Shown here piece after piece: positions 42,660-51,243 of a stretch of DNA of 64,000 nt; within the stretch, counting starts at the first letter, position 1; every line of letters starts with the position of its first letter. The stretch is from Lachnoclostridium sp. An131 (GTDB taxonomy: Bacteria; Bacillota; Clostridia; Lachnospirales; Lachnospiraceae), in contig NZ_NFLI01000003.1 of NCBI RefSeq assembly GCF_002160825.1, forward strand, positions 1 through 64,000, written 5' to 3'. The notes beneath the pieces are model-generated. The model worked only from the letters and a program-made list of their open reading frames with translations, did no database searches and was not told the origin of the DNA. A program made the position numbers and the translations under genes.

Positions 42660-43298
42660 CTACCACTCTTTTTTCTGCACAATGTTCACCGAAATCAGAT
42701 ATGAGAGGAAAAAGCCTGCCACAGCAAGCACGAGTCCTGCCGCGATCACTCCTGCTACAAGCTGGTCTGTGATCTCAATTCCCATATTTCTGACCAGAAT
42801 CACGCCGCCGTAAATCACTCCAAAGGCGATCACGAAGATAAGCGCCAGAAGCAGTCTCGCCTTCTCCATCCCCAGCCGGAAAATAAACGGCATCAGCACG
42901 GCAAAGGCCATCAGATACAGGCAGGCCACCGAAAACAGGGAAATTGCATGCTCTGTCAGAGATATCCCTCCTCCGCCGCGGGTCAGATAGAAAACTCCTT
43001 CTCCCAGAAGCCCTACCAGAATACCCACAGCGAACAGAATCAAAAGCAGCGCGTATTTCGTCTTCACCAGATCACGCCTGGTCACCGGCAGTGTCAGCGC
43101 GTACTTGTCGAAGTTCGCCATCTCGTCGTAGCTCATGGCAGTAAAAATCAGCATCATACAGTATATAATCATCATCATGGAAAAGATCTGAGAATTATTC
43201 AGAAACAGGCACCAGGCCGCCAGCACAGCCAGAACAATCAGCGTCTGCTTCGCTATCTGGCGCAGATTACAGAGATCCTTAATCAAAAGTCCTTTCAT
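42660..43298 (-). CDS. ABC-2 type transporter permease
   Basis: 212 aa. Six hydrophobic segments and a cytoplasmic first turn (MKGLLIKDLCNLRQIAKQT) match ABC-2 permeases of the YtrF/BcrB-like kind. The EMANFDKYALTLPVTRRDLVKTKY segment between segments 2 and 3 is typical of this family. It forms the membrane half of the transporter with the ATPase upstream, with which its ATG overlaps by 4 nt. Substrate unknown. Confidence 0.85.
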   Translation of the reverse strand: MKGLLIKDLCNLRQIAKQTLIVLAVLAAWCLFLNNSQIFSMMMIIYCMMLIFTAMSYDEMANFDKYALTLPVTRRDLVKTKYALLLILFAVGILVGLLGEGVFYLTRGGGGISLTEHAISLFSVACLYLMAFAVLMPFIFRLGMEKARLLLALIFVIAFGVIYGGVILVRNMGIEITDQLVAGVIAAGLVLAVAGFFLSYLISVNIVQKKEW

Positions 43299-44170
43299 CC
43301 TCTTTCCCCTCTCTCTTTCCTGTCTTTTTTCACGGTAAATAAAAGAATATCGTCCAGAGAAGCCCGGTCCACCACCAGATCCGCCGCATTCTGCAGCTTT
43401 CCGGCATGTTTCACCAGTATTTCCGTCTCAAACTGGTTCTCACGCAGGCCCACGATCTGGGATTTCTCAATCTGTTCCGCCCGCTCCCGGGTACAGCGCA
43501 CGATCCCATATTCGTAGCGCAGCGTATCCTTATCCTCAAACAGCAGCATTTTCCCCTTATGAATCAGCAGAATATAATCCGCAATCCTCTCAATATCACT
43601 TGTGATATGAGAAGATAAAAAGACCGTGTGATCCTCTTCCTGTATAAATTCCTGAAAAATGTCCAGAATCTCATTTCTCACGACCGGGTCCAGTCCGCTG
43701 GTCGCCTCGTCGAGAATCAGAAGCTTTGTCTGGTGTGAAAGAGCCACAGCAATAGAGAGCTTCATCTTCATCCCCCTGGAAAACGTCTTTACCATCTTTT
43801 TCTCCGGAAGCTCAAACCTCCTGCAATAGGACAGGAATTTTTCACTCTCCCAGTTCCGAAAAATACACCTCATAATCGTGTCCACATCCGGCACCCGCAG
43901 ATTATCCGGAAAATAGCTCTCGTCAAAGACGACCCCAATCTGCTCCTTGACCTCACGCAGCGCTGCACCGTCCTTCTTTCCAAGAAGCGTAATTTCGCCT
44001 CCATCCTTCTGAATCAGGTCCAGAACCGCTTTGATGGTCGTGCTTTTCCCCGCTCCATTTTCCCCGATAAATCCCACAATGGAACCGGACGGTACTGAAA
44101 AGCTTACATGCTCCAGCGCAAAGCCCGGATAATGCTTCGTTAATCCCTGTACATCGATCGCATATTCCAT
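43295..44170 (-). CDS. ABC transporter ATP-binding protein
   Basis: 291 aa. Walker A is GENGAGKSTT, the Q-loop region follows in LGKKDG, the signature is TFSRGMKMKLSIA (a variant of LSGGQ as seen in ABC-2 exporters), and Walker B with LLILDEATSGLDP. The last 80 residues are the C-terminal domain common in exporters of this class (KGKMLLFEDKDTLRYEYG). With the permease it forms a small exporter. GAGGAG lies before the ATG, and the GntR gene ends 3 nt upstream, so the three genes are one operon. Confidence 0.92.
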   Translation of the reverse strand: MEYAIDVQGLTKHYPGFALEHVSFSVPSGSIVGFIGENGAGKSTTIKAVLDLIQKDGGEITLLGKKDGAALREVKEQIGVVFDESYFPDNLRVPDVDTIMRCIFRNWESEKFLSYCRRFELPEKKMVKTFSRGMKMKLSIAVALSHQTKLLILDEATSGLDPVVRNEILDIFQEFIQEEDHTVFLSSHITSDIERIADYILLIHKGKMLLFEDKDTLRYEYGIVRCTRERAEQIEKSQIVGLRENQFETEILVKHAGKLQNAADLVVDRASLDDILLFTVKKDRKERGERG

Positions 44171-44172
44171 AA

Positions 44173-44547
44173 CTACATCTCCTCAAACAGCACTTTCAAA
44201 ATTTCAATAGCTTCCTGTTCTTCCATACCGCACTGCCTGGCCGCGTCTACCGCCGCCTGCAGATAGCCTTCCACGGCCTTCAGCCGCTCTTCCCGGACAA
44301 ACTCCTGATCCGCCTCCTGGACAAAGCTGCCCTTTCCTACGATGGTCGTAATAAAGCCATCCCGTTCCAGATCCTCATAGGCCCGCTTCGTGGTAATCAC
44401 ACTGATCCGAAGCTCCTTCGCCAGAAGACGCATGGAGGGCAGCGGATCGCCGGGCTTTAAGGTTCCGTTCATAATCAGTCCTTTGATCTGGGAGGTGATC
44501 TGTTCGTAGATCGGCCTGCCGCTTGAATTGCTGATAATAATGTCCAT
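44173..44547 (-). CDS. GntR family regulator (YtrA subgroup)
   Basis: 124 aa. The winged helix-turn-helix is near the N-terminus (IYEQITSQIKGLIMNGTLKPGDPLPSMRLLAKELRISVITTKRAY), followed by a short C-terminal helical region with no ligand-binding domain. YtrA-type regulators control the ABC genes placed after them, often in response to cell-wall stress. It is the first gene of the operon. The leader contains one copy (B) of the dispersed palindromic element. Confidence 0.9.
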   Translation of the reverse strand: MDIIISNSSGRPIYEQITSQIKGLIMNGTLKPGDPLPSMRLLAKELRISVITTKRAYEDLERDGFITTIVGKGSFVQEADQEFVREERLKAVEGYLQAAVDAARQCGMEEQEAIEILKVLFEEM

Positions 44548-44572
44548 AGTACCTCTTCCTCATTCTGCGCAG

Positions 44573-44619
44573 CAGCGCCGGTGTACAAGGGGCCATACGC
44601 CTCAGTCCACCGATGCTAA
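44573..44619 (-). repeat. Dispersed near-palindromic element, copy B
   Basis: Minus-strand text: TTAGCATCGGTGGACTGAGG then CGTATGGCCCCTTGTACACC and GGCGCT. The outer arms AGCATCGGTG and CACCGGCGCT pair with one mismatch and a wobble. It lies in the leader of the GntR-ABC operon, right after a -10-like TATGAT. Confidence 0.6.
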
Positions 44620-44747
44620 GGTGTTATCATATAGCACAGTCCAGATTTCAGATTTCCGGGCGTGTTATATTTTATATATTGTATATATCATATATATATA
44701 ATATAGTCAAGTATCTTCCCGAAATCTTAAGAATTTATTTTTGCGCG

Positions 44748-44796
44748 CAAAAAGGGCTGCTGCAAAGCAGATAACTCCGCTTTGCAGCAGCCCTGA
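44748..44796 (-). terminator. Terminator of the PcsB-like gene
   Basis: GGGCTGCTGCAAAGC pairs with GCTTTGCAGCAGCCC around a 10-nt loop and is followed on the minus strand by TTTTTGCG. It lies 68 nt after the stop of the NlpC/P60 gene. Confidence 0.85.
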
Positions 44797-44863
44797 TAGG
44801 CTTTCAAAAGCTTTCACTCTCTGTATAACGATACAGCGCCGCAGTTTCTTTTCTTCTTACCCA

Positions 44864-46066
44864 TTAATAATATCTGCGCACCGATTTAATCGTCCGGTAG
44901 GTTGCCGTGCCTGTCTTGATGCCCGTCTTCTCCGTGCTGGCGTGGACAATACGTCCTCCGCCCAGATAAATCGCCACATGACCGCCGTAGTAAATAATAT
45001 CACCGGCCTGGGCCTCGGAATAGCTCACCTCACGGCCCGCACGTCCCTGCTGATCTGATGTCCTCGGAATCGAAATTCCGAAATGCGCAAATACAGACAT
45101 GGTGAATCCCGAACAGTCCGCGCCATTGGTCAGGCTTGTCCCGCCGCTGACATAGGGATTGCCCACAAACTGCAGCGCATAATTCGCAATAGACACTCCT
45201 GTCGAGCTGTTGCCCGAAACGGGGGCGCTGGAGCCGGACGAACCGGAATTGGAACCCGAGCTGCCCGAGGACGAACCGGAACTGCCTGAGGATGTTCCCT
45301 TGTTGGATGCGGACGCCGCCTTTTCCTTCGCAAGACGCTCAGCCTCCAGCCTTTTTAACTGGCTCTGCTGCTCCTGGAGCTTCTTTGTGTATGCGGAAGC
45401 CTGAGCCTTTGCATTTGCGAGCTGAGTCTCATAATCAGCCTCCTCCGCCTGCTTCTGAGCCAGAGTCGCCTCCATAGATGCCTTCTCCTCCTCATACTCC
45501 GCTTCCAGGGCTTCCATATCCGCCTTTTCCTGTTCCAGCTGATCCATCAGCTCTTCTACCTGAGCCTTAGTCTCCTGATACTCCACCAGCAGCTCCCGGT
45601 CCTTGGTCTGAATCTCTCTGGCAAAATCCGCCCGGTTCAGAAAATCTGCAAAGCTGTCTGCCTCCAGGAAAAGCGTCAGATAATCCATATCGCCTTCCTC
45701 ATATATGTACTGTATTCGAAGCTTCATGGCCTCATACTGTTCTTCTTCCTTCTGCTTGGCCGCCTCGTAATCTGTCTGGGCCTGAGCCAGCTCCTCTTCC
45801 TTTGCAGCCAGATCCGCCTCCAGCAGCTCCATATTCAGCACCACATCCACCAGATCGGAATTCAAGGCGTCAATCTCTGCGAGTATGCTGTCTCTCTGGC
45901 TCTCGATGGATTTCATCTCCTGATTGATAGCGTCCAGCTGCTTCTGTGTCTCCTTTTGCTGCTTCTTGATCTCAGATTCTGTAGCAAATGCCTCTATAGA
46001 AAAACACATACTGAAAGCCAGCACAGCCGCGATCACGCGCCGACTCATTTTTCTAAAATTATGCAT
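44864..46066 (-). CDS. PcsB-like NlpC/P60 peptidoglycan endopeptidase
   Basis: 400 aa from ATG 46066 (GGAGAG upstream). A signal peptide (VIAAVLAFSMCFSIEAFATES) is followed by a long coiled coil (about residues 30-245, rich in Glu, Gln and Lys), a Ser/Gly linker, and a C-terminal NlpC/P60 domain with GADCSGFTMSVFAHFG (catalytic Cys) and AGDIIYYGGHVAIYLG (catalytic His). It cleaves stem peptides during septation, usually with FtsX/FtsE as partner. The leader contains the C copy of the dispersed element and a structured region. Confidence 0.9.
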   Translation of the reverse strand: MHNFRKMSRRVIAAVLAFSMCFSIEAFATESEIKKQQKETQKQLDAINQEMKSIESQRDSILAEIDALNSDLVDVVLNMELLEADLAAKEEELAQAQTDYEAAKQKEEEQYEAMKLRIQYIYEEGDMDYLTLFLEADSFADFLNRADFAREIQTKDRELLVEYQETKAQVEELMDQLEQEKADMEALEAEYEEEKASMEATLAQKQAEEADYETQLANAKAQASAYTKKLQEQQSQLKRLEAERLAKEKAASASNKGTSSGSSGSSSGSSGSNSGSSGSSAPVSGNSSTGVSIANYALQFVGNPYVSGGTSLTNGADCSGFTMSVFAHFGISIPRTSDQQGRAGREVSYSEAQAGDIIYYGGHVAIYLGGGRIVHASTEKTGIKTGTATYRTIKSVRRYY

Positions 46067-46213
46067 AAATTTCTCTCTCCGCTTCAAATAACAGTTTTTC
46101 TTCACAAAGTTATAATAATTATATCTTTTTTTTCGTCTTTTTTCAAGGTATTTTGCTCATTTATGCGGACCCTTTCCAGGGAATTTGCAACAGTTTATCC
46201 ATACTCTTCCTGC

Positions 46214-46260
46214 CGCGCCGGCGTGTCAGAGCGCCATACCCCCTGTACATCGGAGCCGTC
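46214..46260 (-). repeat. Dispersed near-palindromic element, copy C
   Basis: Minus-strand text: GGCTCCGATGTACAGGGGG then TATGGCGCTCTGACACGCC and GGCGC. It lies between yfcE and the PcsB-like gene, in the leader of the latter. Similarity to copy B is lower (about 20 of 36 positions in the best alignment). Confidence 0.5.
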
Positions 46261-46317
46261 TGCGGAAAGCGCAGAAAAGCCGCCTGCAGAGTACCGCTTT
46301 TCCTCTCTGCAGACGGC
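46255..46317 (-). terminator. Structured region after yfcE
   Basis: GCCGTCTGC (46255-46263) pairs with GCAGACGGC (46309-46317), with a smaller inner AAAAGC/GCTTTT pair. It lies just after the stop of yfcE and may end that transcript, though no clean T-run follows. Confidence 0.45.
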
Positions 46318-46344
46318 CAGTTTTCCTTCTCTCTTCTGCTGTGC

Positions 46345-46887
46345 TTACGGGCAGAATTCTTTTTTCACTTCCCCGTCCAGATCCTTCCAGACAAACCTTC
46401 CATCCTCCAGAATCATATAGCCATGCCAGCTGTTCTCCTTGGGAATGGAGACGGAGCCGGGATTGAGATACGTGTAGCTCTCCGTTTCATGGCACACCGG
46501 CACATGGGTATGGCCGTGAAGCAGGATATCCCCTTTCTTCAGCATCGGCAGATTCTGCTCGTTGAACACATGGCCGTGCGTGGCAAAAATCATCCGGTCA
46601 TTCAGATAGAGAATACAGTATTCCGCCATAATCGGAAATTCCAGCACCATCTGATCCACTTCCGTGTCACAGTTGCCGCGGACGCACAGAATCTCCTGCT
46701 TTCTTGGATTCAGCATGGCAATCACTTCCTTGGGCGCATACTCCTTCGGCAGATCATTTCTGGGGCCATGATAGAGTACGTCTCCCAGAAGAAGAAGCTT
46801 TTCCGCCTGTTCTCTGTCATAAGCCTCCAAAAGCTTTCTGCAGTAATACGCAGAACCGTGGATATCGGATGCAATCATCAGTTTCAT
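46345..46887 (-). CDS. yfcE: YfcE-type phosphodiesterase (metallophosphoesterase)
   Basis: 180 aa, the usual size for the YfcE/MJ0936 group. Motifs in order: ASDIHGSAYYCRK, LLGDVLYHGP, CVRGNCDTEVD, ATHGHVFNEQN, LLHGHTHVPV. These hold two metal ions. Members cleave phosphodiesters in model assays; natural substrate is unknown. The ATG follows the stop of the hydrogenase-like gene with no gap (TAAATG), so it is the last gene of the redox operon, though a functional link is unclear. Confidence 0.88.
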   Translation of the reverse strand: MKLMIASDIHGSAYYCRKLLEAYDREQAEKLLLLGDVLYHGPRNDLPKEYAPKEVIAMLNPRKQEILCVRGNCDTEVDQMVLEFPIMAEYCILYLNDRMIFATHGHVFNEQNLPMLKKGDILLHGHTHVPVCHETESYTYLNPGSVSIPKENSWHGYMILEDGRFVWKDLDGEVKKEFCP

Positions 46888-48399
46888 TTACTCTTCCTCC
46901 AGACTTTTCAGTATATCCTTGTAATCGCTGGAAAGAACGCCCTTGTTTTTGGCCTTCTTCATAATCAGCTTTACCTGTCCTTTGGCCTTGGTCGGGCTCT
47001 GCAGGATCCCTGCGCCGCCCACACAGCCTCCGGGACATCCCATGCCTTCCAGAAGGTAACCGTCGTAGGTTCCCTTTTTCGCCTCATCCAGCATGGCCCG
47101 GCATTCACGCAGGCCTTCCGCAGACATTACCTTAACCTCGCGCTCCGGATCAAGCTCTTTGATGCAGTTCACCACTGCGTTTGCCACACCGCCGCTGACC
47201 GCAAAGCCCCGGCCGTCCGCACTGGATCCGGACAGATTATCCGCTCCCGTAATCTGCGTGAAATCAATCTCCTTTGCCTCAAACATGCCCATGACCTCCT
47301 CGAAGGTCAGCACAAAGTCCACGTCGCTCCGGATATCCGCCCGGCTTGCCTCCAGCTTCTTGGCAGAGCATGGACCGATAAATACCACCTTGCAGCCGGG
47401 ATGCTTTTTCTTGATCAGGCGGCCGGTCAGCACCATGGGCGTCAGCGCCATGGAGATACATTTCGCGTACTCCGGATACAGCATCTTTGCCATCTCCGAC
47501 CAGGCGGGACAGCAGGAGGTTCCCATAAACGGGAGCTTGTCCGGCACCTCTTCCATGAAATCGTGGGCTTCCTCTATCGTACAGAGATCGGCGCCCACCG
47601 CCACCTCAATGACGTCCTCAAAGCCCAGAAGCTTGAACGCTTCCCTCACTTTTTCCGGCGGCAGATCCTTTCCCCACTGGCCCACGAAAGCAGGAGCCAG
47701 GGCCGCGTAAACCGGGGTGTCGCTCTTAATCGCGTGAATCGTCTGGAATATCTGGCTCTTATCGGCAATCGCTCCAAAGGGACAGTTCACCAGGCACATG
47801 CCGCAGGAAACACATTTGTTGTAATCAATGTCCGCCCGTCCCAAATCGTCCGTTCCGATGGCGTCCACGCCGCAGGCTTTGGAGCAGGGACGCTCCATCT
47901 TTATGATTGCATTGTAGGGGCAGGCCGTAATGCAGCGTCCGCACCGGATGCATTTGTCCGGATCGATCACGGAGCGCCCGTTTACAATGGAAATCGCATC
48001 CTTCGGGCAGACCTCGCTGCAGGGGTGCGCCAAACAGCCCTGGCAGGAATCCGTCACGCGCACCTCTCCGTCAGGGCAGGCATGACAGGCAAATTTGATG
48101 ATATTGACCAGGGGCGGATCGTAGTATTTCTCCGCAATCGCACTTTCCTCGATTCCCTGGGATACCGGAGCATGCTCCGTCATCTTGCGTAAGGGGAGGC
48201 CTATGGCCAGGCGGAGTCTTTCCTCCACGATTGCCCGCTCCAGGAATACGCTTTCCCGGTAGGTCGCCACCTCGCCGGGGATAATCTTATAGGGCAGATT
48301 TATGATACGGGAATAATCGCCGCCCTCATAGGCCAGGCGGGCCACCTCCGTAAAAACCTTCTGCCGGATTTCGACTATATTGGTGTAAATTCCTCTCAT
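46888..48399 (-). CDS. [FeFe]-hydrogenase-like iron-sulfur protein (group B type)
   Basis: 503 aa. Several 4Fe-4S sites precede the catalytic domain: DSCQGCLAHPCSEVCPKDA, CIRCGRCITACPYNAI, ACGVDAI and CVSCGMCLVNCPFGAI. The H-cluster motifs are all there: TSCCPAW (L1), GPCSAKK (L2) and EGMGCPGGCVGGAG (L3). The GPC variant of L2 and L3 with GCPGGC mark the poorly known group B of [FeFe]-hydrogenases, which use ferredoxin. It is long for that group because of the extra N-terminal clusters. It may make or sense H2. It follows a thioredoxin system in one operon. Confidence 0.85.
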   Translation of the reverse strand: MRGIYTNIVEIRQKVFTEVARLAYEGGDYSRIINLPYKIIPGEVATYRESVFLERAIVEERLRLAIGLPLRKMTEHAPVSQGIEESAIAEKYYDPPLVNIIKFACHACPDGEVRVTDSCQGCLAHPCSEVCPKDAISIVNGRSVIDPDKCIRCGRCITACPYNAIIKMERPCSKACGVDAIGTDDLGRADIDYNKCVSCGMCLVNCPFGAIADKSQIFQTIHAIKSDTPVYAALAPAFVGQWGKDLPPEKVREAFKLLGFEDVIEVAVGADLCTIEEAHDFMEEVPDKLPFMGTSCCPAWSEMAKMLYPEYAKCISMALTPMVLTGRLIKKKHPGCKVVFIGPCSAKKLEASRADIRSDVDFVLTFEEVMGMFEAKEIDFTQITGADNLSGSSADGRGFAVSGGVANAVVNCIKELDPEREVKVMSAEGLRECRAMLDEAKKGTYDGYLLEGMGCPGGCVGGAGILQSPTKAKGQVKLIMKKAKNKGVLSSDYKDILKSLEEE

Positions 48400-48454
48400 C
48401 CGCTTCTCCTTTTTTGCCTGAAATCTGATACTGCTTTTCGGAGTCTGTCTCCTG

Positions 48455-49327
48455 TCACTCCTTCTTCTGCTGTCTCACAAATTTGATCATGCTCATGGCC
48501 GCCTTTGCACCCTCTCCCACAGCAGTGGAAATCTGCAGCAGTCCTCCCGTGCAGTCGCCTGCCGCGTAAAGGCCCGGCACATTGGTCGCCATGCTTTCAT
48601 CCGTCTCTATCTTACGCCCATCAGTCAGGGCTCCTATTTTTCTGGCCAAGTCTACAGCCCCGGCGCTTCCAAGAGCCACAAAGAGACCGTCCAGCTCTAT
48701 CCTGCTTCCATCCTCGAAGGTGACGCCTGTCACCTCTTCCTGACCGTCTATGGACCGGATCCTTCCGGTCATCACCGGCACGCCTTCCGGAGCGTCCGCC
48801 TGAAGCTCCTGTCCGTTGGTCAGAAGCACAGCCGAACCCGCCACAGGAAGCAGCTGGCCCAGCTCATGAACCGCGTACTCCTCATTTCCCAGGACAGCCA
48901 CCTTTCGTCCCCGGTAGAAAAAGGCGTCGCAGATAGCGCAGTAGCTGACGCCATGGCCCTCCAGCCGGGAAATTCCGTCGATATCCGCTTTTTTACGCGC
49001 GCTTCCCGTAGCCAGAAGAACCGCCTTTGCCTGATAGCTTCCCGCCCGGCCTTCCAGTGTAAAGCCCTGATTCCAGGAAATATGGAAAATCTCATCTGTC
49101 ACCAGATCCGCTCCCAGATTTCGGGCCTGAATCTTTGTGTTTTCCACCAGCTCACAGCCGGATATGGGCTCTGCCATGCCGAAATAATTTTCGATCCGCT
49201 CTGCCTTCGCCAGAGCCCCCTGATCCTTTCCTATTACAAGAGTGCTTAAGCCCGCCCGGCTGGTATAGAGCGCCGCCGACAGGCCGGCAGGCCCGTTTCC
49301 CACGATAATGACATCATATTCTGACAT
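48455..49327 (-). CDS. Thioredoxin-reductase-like flavoprotein without an NADPH site
   Basis: 290 aa. FAD motifs are normal: VGNGPAGLSAALYTSRAG, ATGSARK and GLYAAGDCTGG. The redox pair is in YCAICDAFFYRG. In the pyridine-nucleotide domain the usual GGGxSA and HRRxxxR motifs are replaced by VLGNEEYAVHELGQLL with no HRR, so NADPH binding is unlikely. It fits the ferredoxin-dependent flavin thioredoxin reductases known from Clostridia. The gene is 3 nt after trx and 55 nt before the hydrogenase-like gene; a ferredoxin-linked job fits that context. Confidence 0.85.
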   Translation of the reverse strand: MSEYDVIIVGNGPAGLSAALYTSRAGLSTLVIGKDQGALAKAERIENYFGMAEPISGCELVENTKIQARNLGADLVTDEIFHISWNQGFTLEGRAGSYQAKAVLLATGSARKKADIDGISRLEGHGVSYCAICDAFFYRGRKVAVLGNEEYAVHELGQLLPVAGSAVLLTNGQELQADAPEGVPVMTGRIRSIDGQEEVTGVTFEDGSRIELDGLFVALGSAGAVDLARKIGALTDGRKIETDESMATNVPGLYAAGDCTGGLLQISTAVGEGAKAAMSMIKFVRQQKKE

Positions 49328-49330
49328 GTA

Positions 49331-49642
49331 TTACACTCCCAGAAGCTTCTTCAGCCCATCCTTGGACTGCAGTCCGATGGCAGAGGCCGCAATCTTGCCG
49401 TCCTTAAATACCAGCAGGGTCGGGATGCTCGCTACGCGGTATTTCTGCGCCAGGCTCATATTCTCATCCACGTTGAGCTTTCCGAATTTCACACCGGAAA
49501 CCTCTTCTGAAAGCTCATCGATGATCGGTCCCTGCATCTGACAGGGTCCACACCATACGGCCCAGAAATCCACCAGCACCGGAACGTCGGAATTCAGCAC
49601 CTCCGCCTCAAAATTCTGCTCTGTAACCTTTATCACTGACAT
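49331..49642 (-). CDS. trxA: Thioredoxin
   Basis: 103 aa from ATG 49642 with AAGGAGG upstream; an upstream start at 49699 adds 19 unconserved residues. The active site is WAVWCGPCQM, and the cis-Pro loop is VASIPTLLVF. Normal small thioredoxin that reduces disulfides in target proteins. It sits first in the operon with its reductase-like partner. Confidence 0.96.
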   Translation of the reverse strand: MSVIKVTEQNFEAEVLNSDVPVLVDFWAVWCGPCQMQGPIIDELSEEVSGVKFGKLNVDENMSLAQKYRVASIPTLLVFKDGKIAASAIGLQSKDGLKKLLGV

Positions 49643-49808
49643 AATCTTTTCCTCCTTCAATCCTATTTTCTGCATATGCTCCCAATATCCTTCTGTCAAC
49701 CTGTGGCTTTTACTTTACCATATTTTCTCTGAAAAATCTACCAGACATACGGATGATTCTGAAAAAATACAAACCAGCACTGCCGCATTGCCAGCCGCAT
49801 TTTCCATC

Positions 49809-50924
49809 CTATTCTGCATCCTGCATCAGAAGCTTCACCAGCTCCGTCACCGTCTCAAGGCCGGACACAGTCGTATACTCCGCGCAGGAATGCACCTGCT
49901 CCATGGCGCTGGCCAATACAAGCCCTGAAATGCCGTGCCGGGCCAGATTGCTCTGGTCACTTCCCCCAAAGGTCGGAACAAGCCTGACCGGAAGCTTCAG
50001 ACGCTCACAGGCTCTCCGGAACCGCCGCACACATGGATGGGTCTCCTGTACACGGTAAGCCTGTATCGGAACCGTGAAATCTGCCTCGCAGCTTCCGCCG
50101 GCCTTTTCTGCCTCCTCCTGGAAAATTTTTTCTATCCTCTTCATCTCTCCCAATGCCTGCTCATGGGAATAGCTGCGGATTTCGCCAAGCAGACGGCAGC
50201 ATTCCGGGACGATATTGGTCGCCTTCACGCCTCCTTCGATATAGCCGATATTCACCGTCATGCTGTCTCCAACCCTTCCCAGCTCTATCCGTGTCATGGC
50301 TTCCGCCGCGATTTTGATAGAGTGAACCCCCTGTTCGGGCGCAAACCCCGCATGGGCAGCCTTTCCGTGCACGGTGATGGAAAAATCAATCAGTGTCGGC
50401 GCCTGCACAGCCGCCGTTCCCAGAGGCCCGCTCAAATCCAGAATATAGGATTCTTCCGCCTGTACCTTCGTAAAGTCAAAAACTGCGCTGCCTTTCAAAT
50501 GCTTTTCTTCCCCGATGAAAAACAGAAGCTCGAGATCCCGGCAGCACGCCTGTTCTTCATACAGCTCCGTGAGCGCTTCCAGAATCGCCGCAGTTCCCGC
50601 CATACAGTCTGCGCCCAAAACCGTAGTCCCGTCGCTGGTGATCCGTCCGTCCTCGTGAAGAACCGCCTTCTTTCCCCTGGAAGGCTCTACCGTATCCATA
50701 TGTGTGGAAAAAAGCAGGGGTTTTCCGGGAATATTTCCCTGACGGGAGGCGTAGAGATTTCCTGCCGTCCCTCCATAATATTCTCCTGCCCTGTCCTCGG
50801 AAACCACGAACCCCAGTTTTCTCAGCCGGGCTGTCAGTTCGTCCGCCATCTTCCGCTCGTCGAAGGGCGGGGCGTCGATGGCTGTGAGCTCCTGAAATGT
50901 CTTTACCAATCTGTCTCTGTTCAT
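49809..50924 (-). CDS. M20/M42-like metallopeptidase (PepT-type)
   Basis: 371 aa. Metal ligands are in STHMDTVEP, LGADCMAGTA, IGEEKHLKGS, and the late H in EQVHSCAEYTTV. An inserted dimerisation domain with TVHGKAAHAGFAPEQGVHSI lies in the middle. This group takes tripeptides or similar peptides in the cytoplasm (PepT-like), but specific substrate is not clear. AAGGAG precedes the ATG. It is transcribed separately from the trx operon. Intact. Confidence 0.85.
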   Translation of the reverse strand: MNRDRLVKTFQELTAIDAPPFDERKMADELTARLRKLGFVVSEDRAGEYYGGTAGNLYASRQGNIPGKPLLFSTHMDTVEPSRGKKAVLHEDGRITSDGTTVLGADCMAGTAAILEALTELYEEQACCRDLELLFFIGEEKHLKGSAVFDFTKVQAEESYILDLSGPLGTAAVQAPTLIDFSITVHGKAAHAGFAPEQGVHSIKIAAEAMTRIELGRVGDSMTVNIGYIEGGVKATNIVPECCRLLGEIRSYSHEQALGEMKRIEKIFQEEAEKAGGSCEADFTVPIQAYRVQETHPCVRRFRRACERLKLPVRLVPTFGGSDQSNLARHGISGLVLASAMEQVHSCAEYTTVSGLETVTELVKLLMQDAE

Positions 50925-51080
50925 TTTGCTTCTCCTTTTGACGGCGGCGCAGCAGGGCTGCCCGGCCGTGCTTTTTCATTCTTTTGTAATCCATTCTCTG
51001 GTCATCTGTTTTTTTGCAATCTATTTTCCATAAGAAGTATATCACAAATTCACAAATGTATATACCTTATGAAATATCTG

Positions 51081-51157
51081 TTGACATTTCCCGCTATGCA
51101 TGCTATTATCTGCTTAGATATTTAGAAAATCATCTAAATATCTAATAAATATCTAAG
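51081..51157 (+). promoter_or_regulatory. sdpR promoter and triple-half-site operator
   Basis: TTGACA (51081-51086) and TATTAT (51104-51109) are 17 nt apart. Just after it TTAGATATTTAG (51114-51125) faces CTAAATATCTAA (51134-51145), a perfect 12-bp inverted repeat, and a third half, TAAATATCTAAG (51146-51157), follows directly. This is a typical ArsR-type autorepressor operator set near the expected transcription start. Confidence 0.8.
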
Positions 51158-51243
51158 CATCAAAATCTGACTGCGCCGCAGCTGCCGGAAGCCGGAGGTT
51201 CTCCTGCAGTTCCAGACACAGCCGCACAAAGGAGGAACGCCAT

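Larger units (their letters stand above)
44548..44863 (-). promoter_or_regulatory. GntR leader and AT-rich spacer
   Basis: No gene is seen. Near 44631-44620 (minus) a TATGAT box is followed by AACACC and then copy B of the element. A 45-bp AT tract with ATATAT runs lies at about 44662-44708 and may bend or melt easily. The 44748-44796 terminator closes the gene on the other side. Confidence 0.45.

Noticed and set aside
46153-48192. 679-residue open frame on the + strand
   Set aside because: It lies antisense to the hydrogenase-like gene and yfcE, has no domain and is rich in His, Arg and Leu, as expected from the reverse strand of GC-rich codons.
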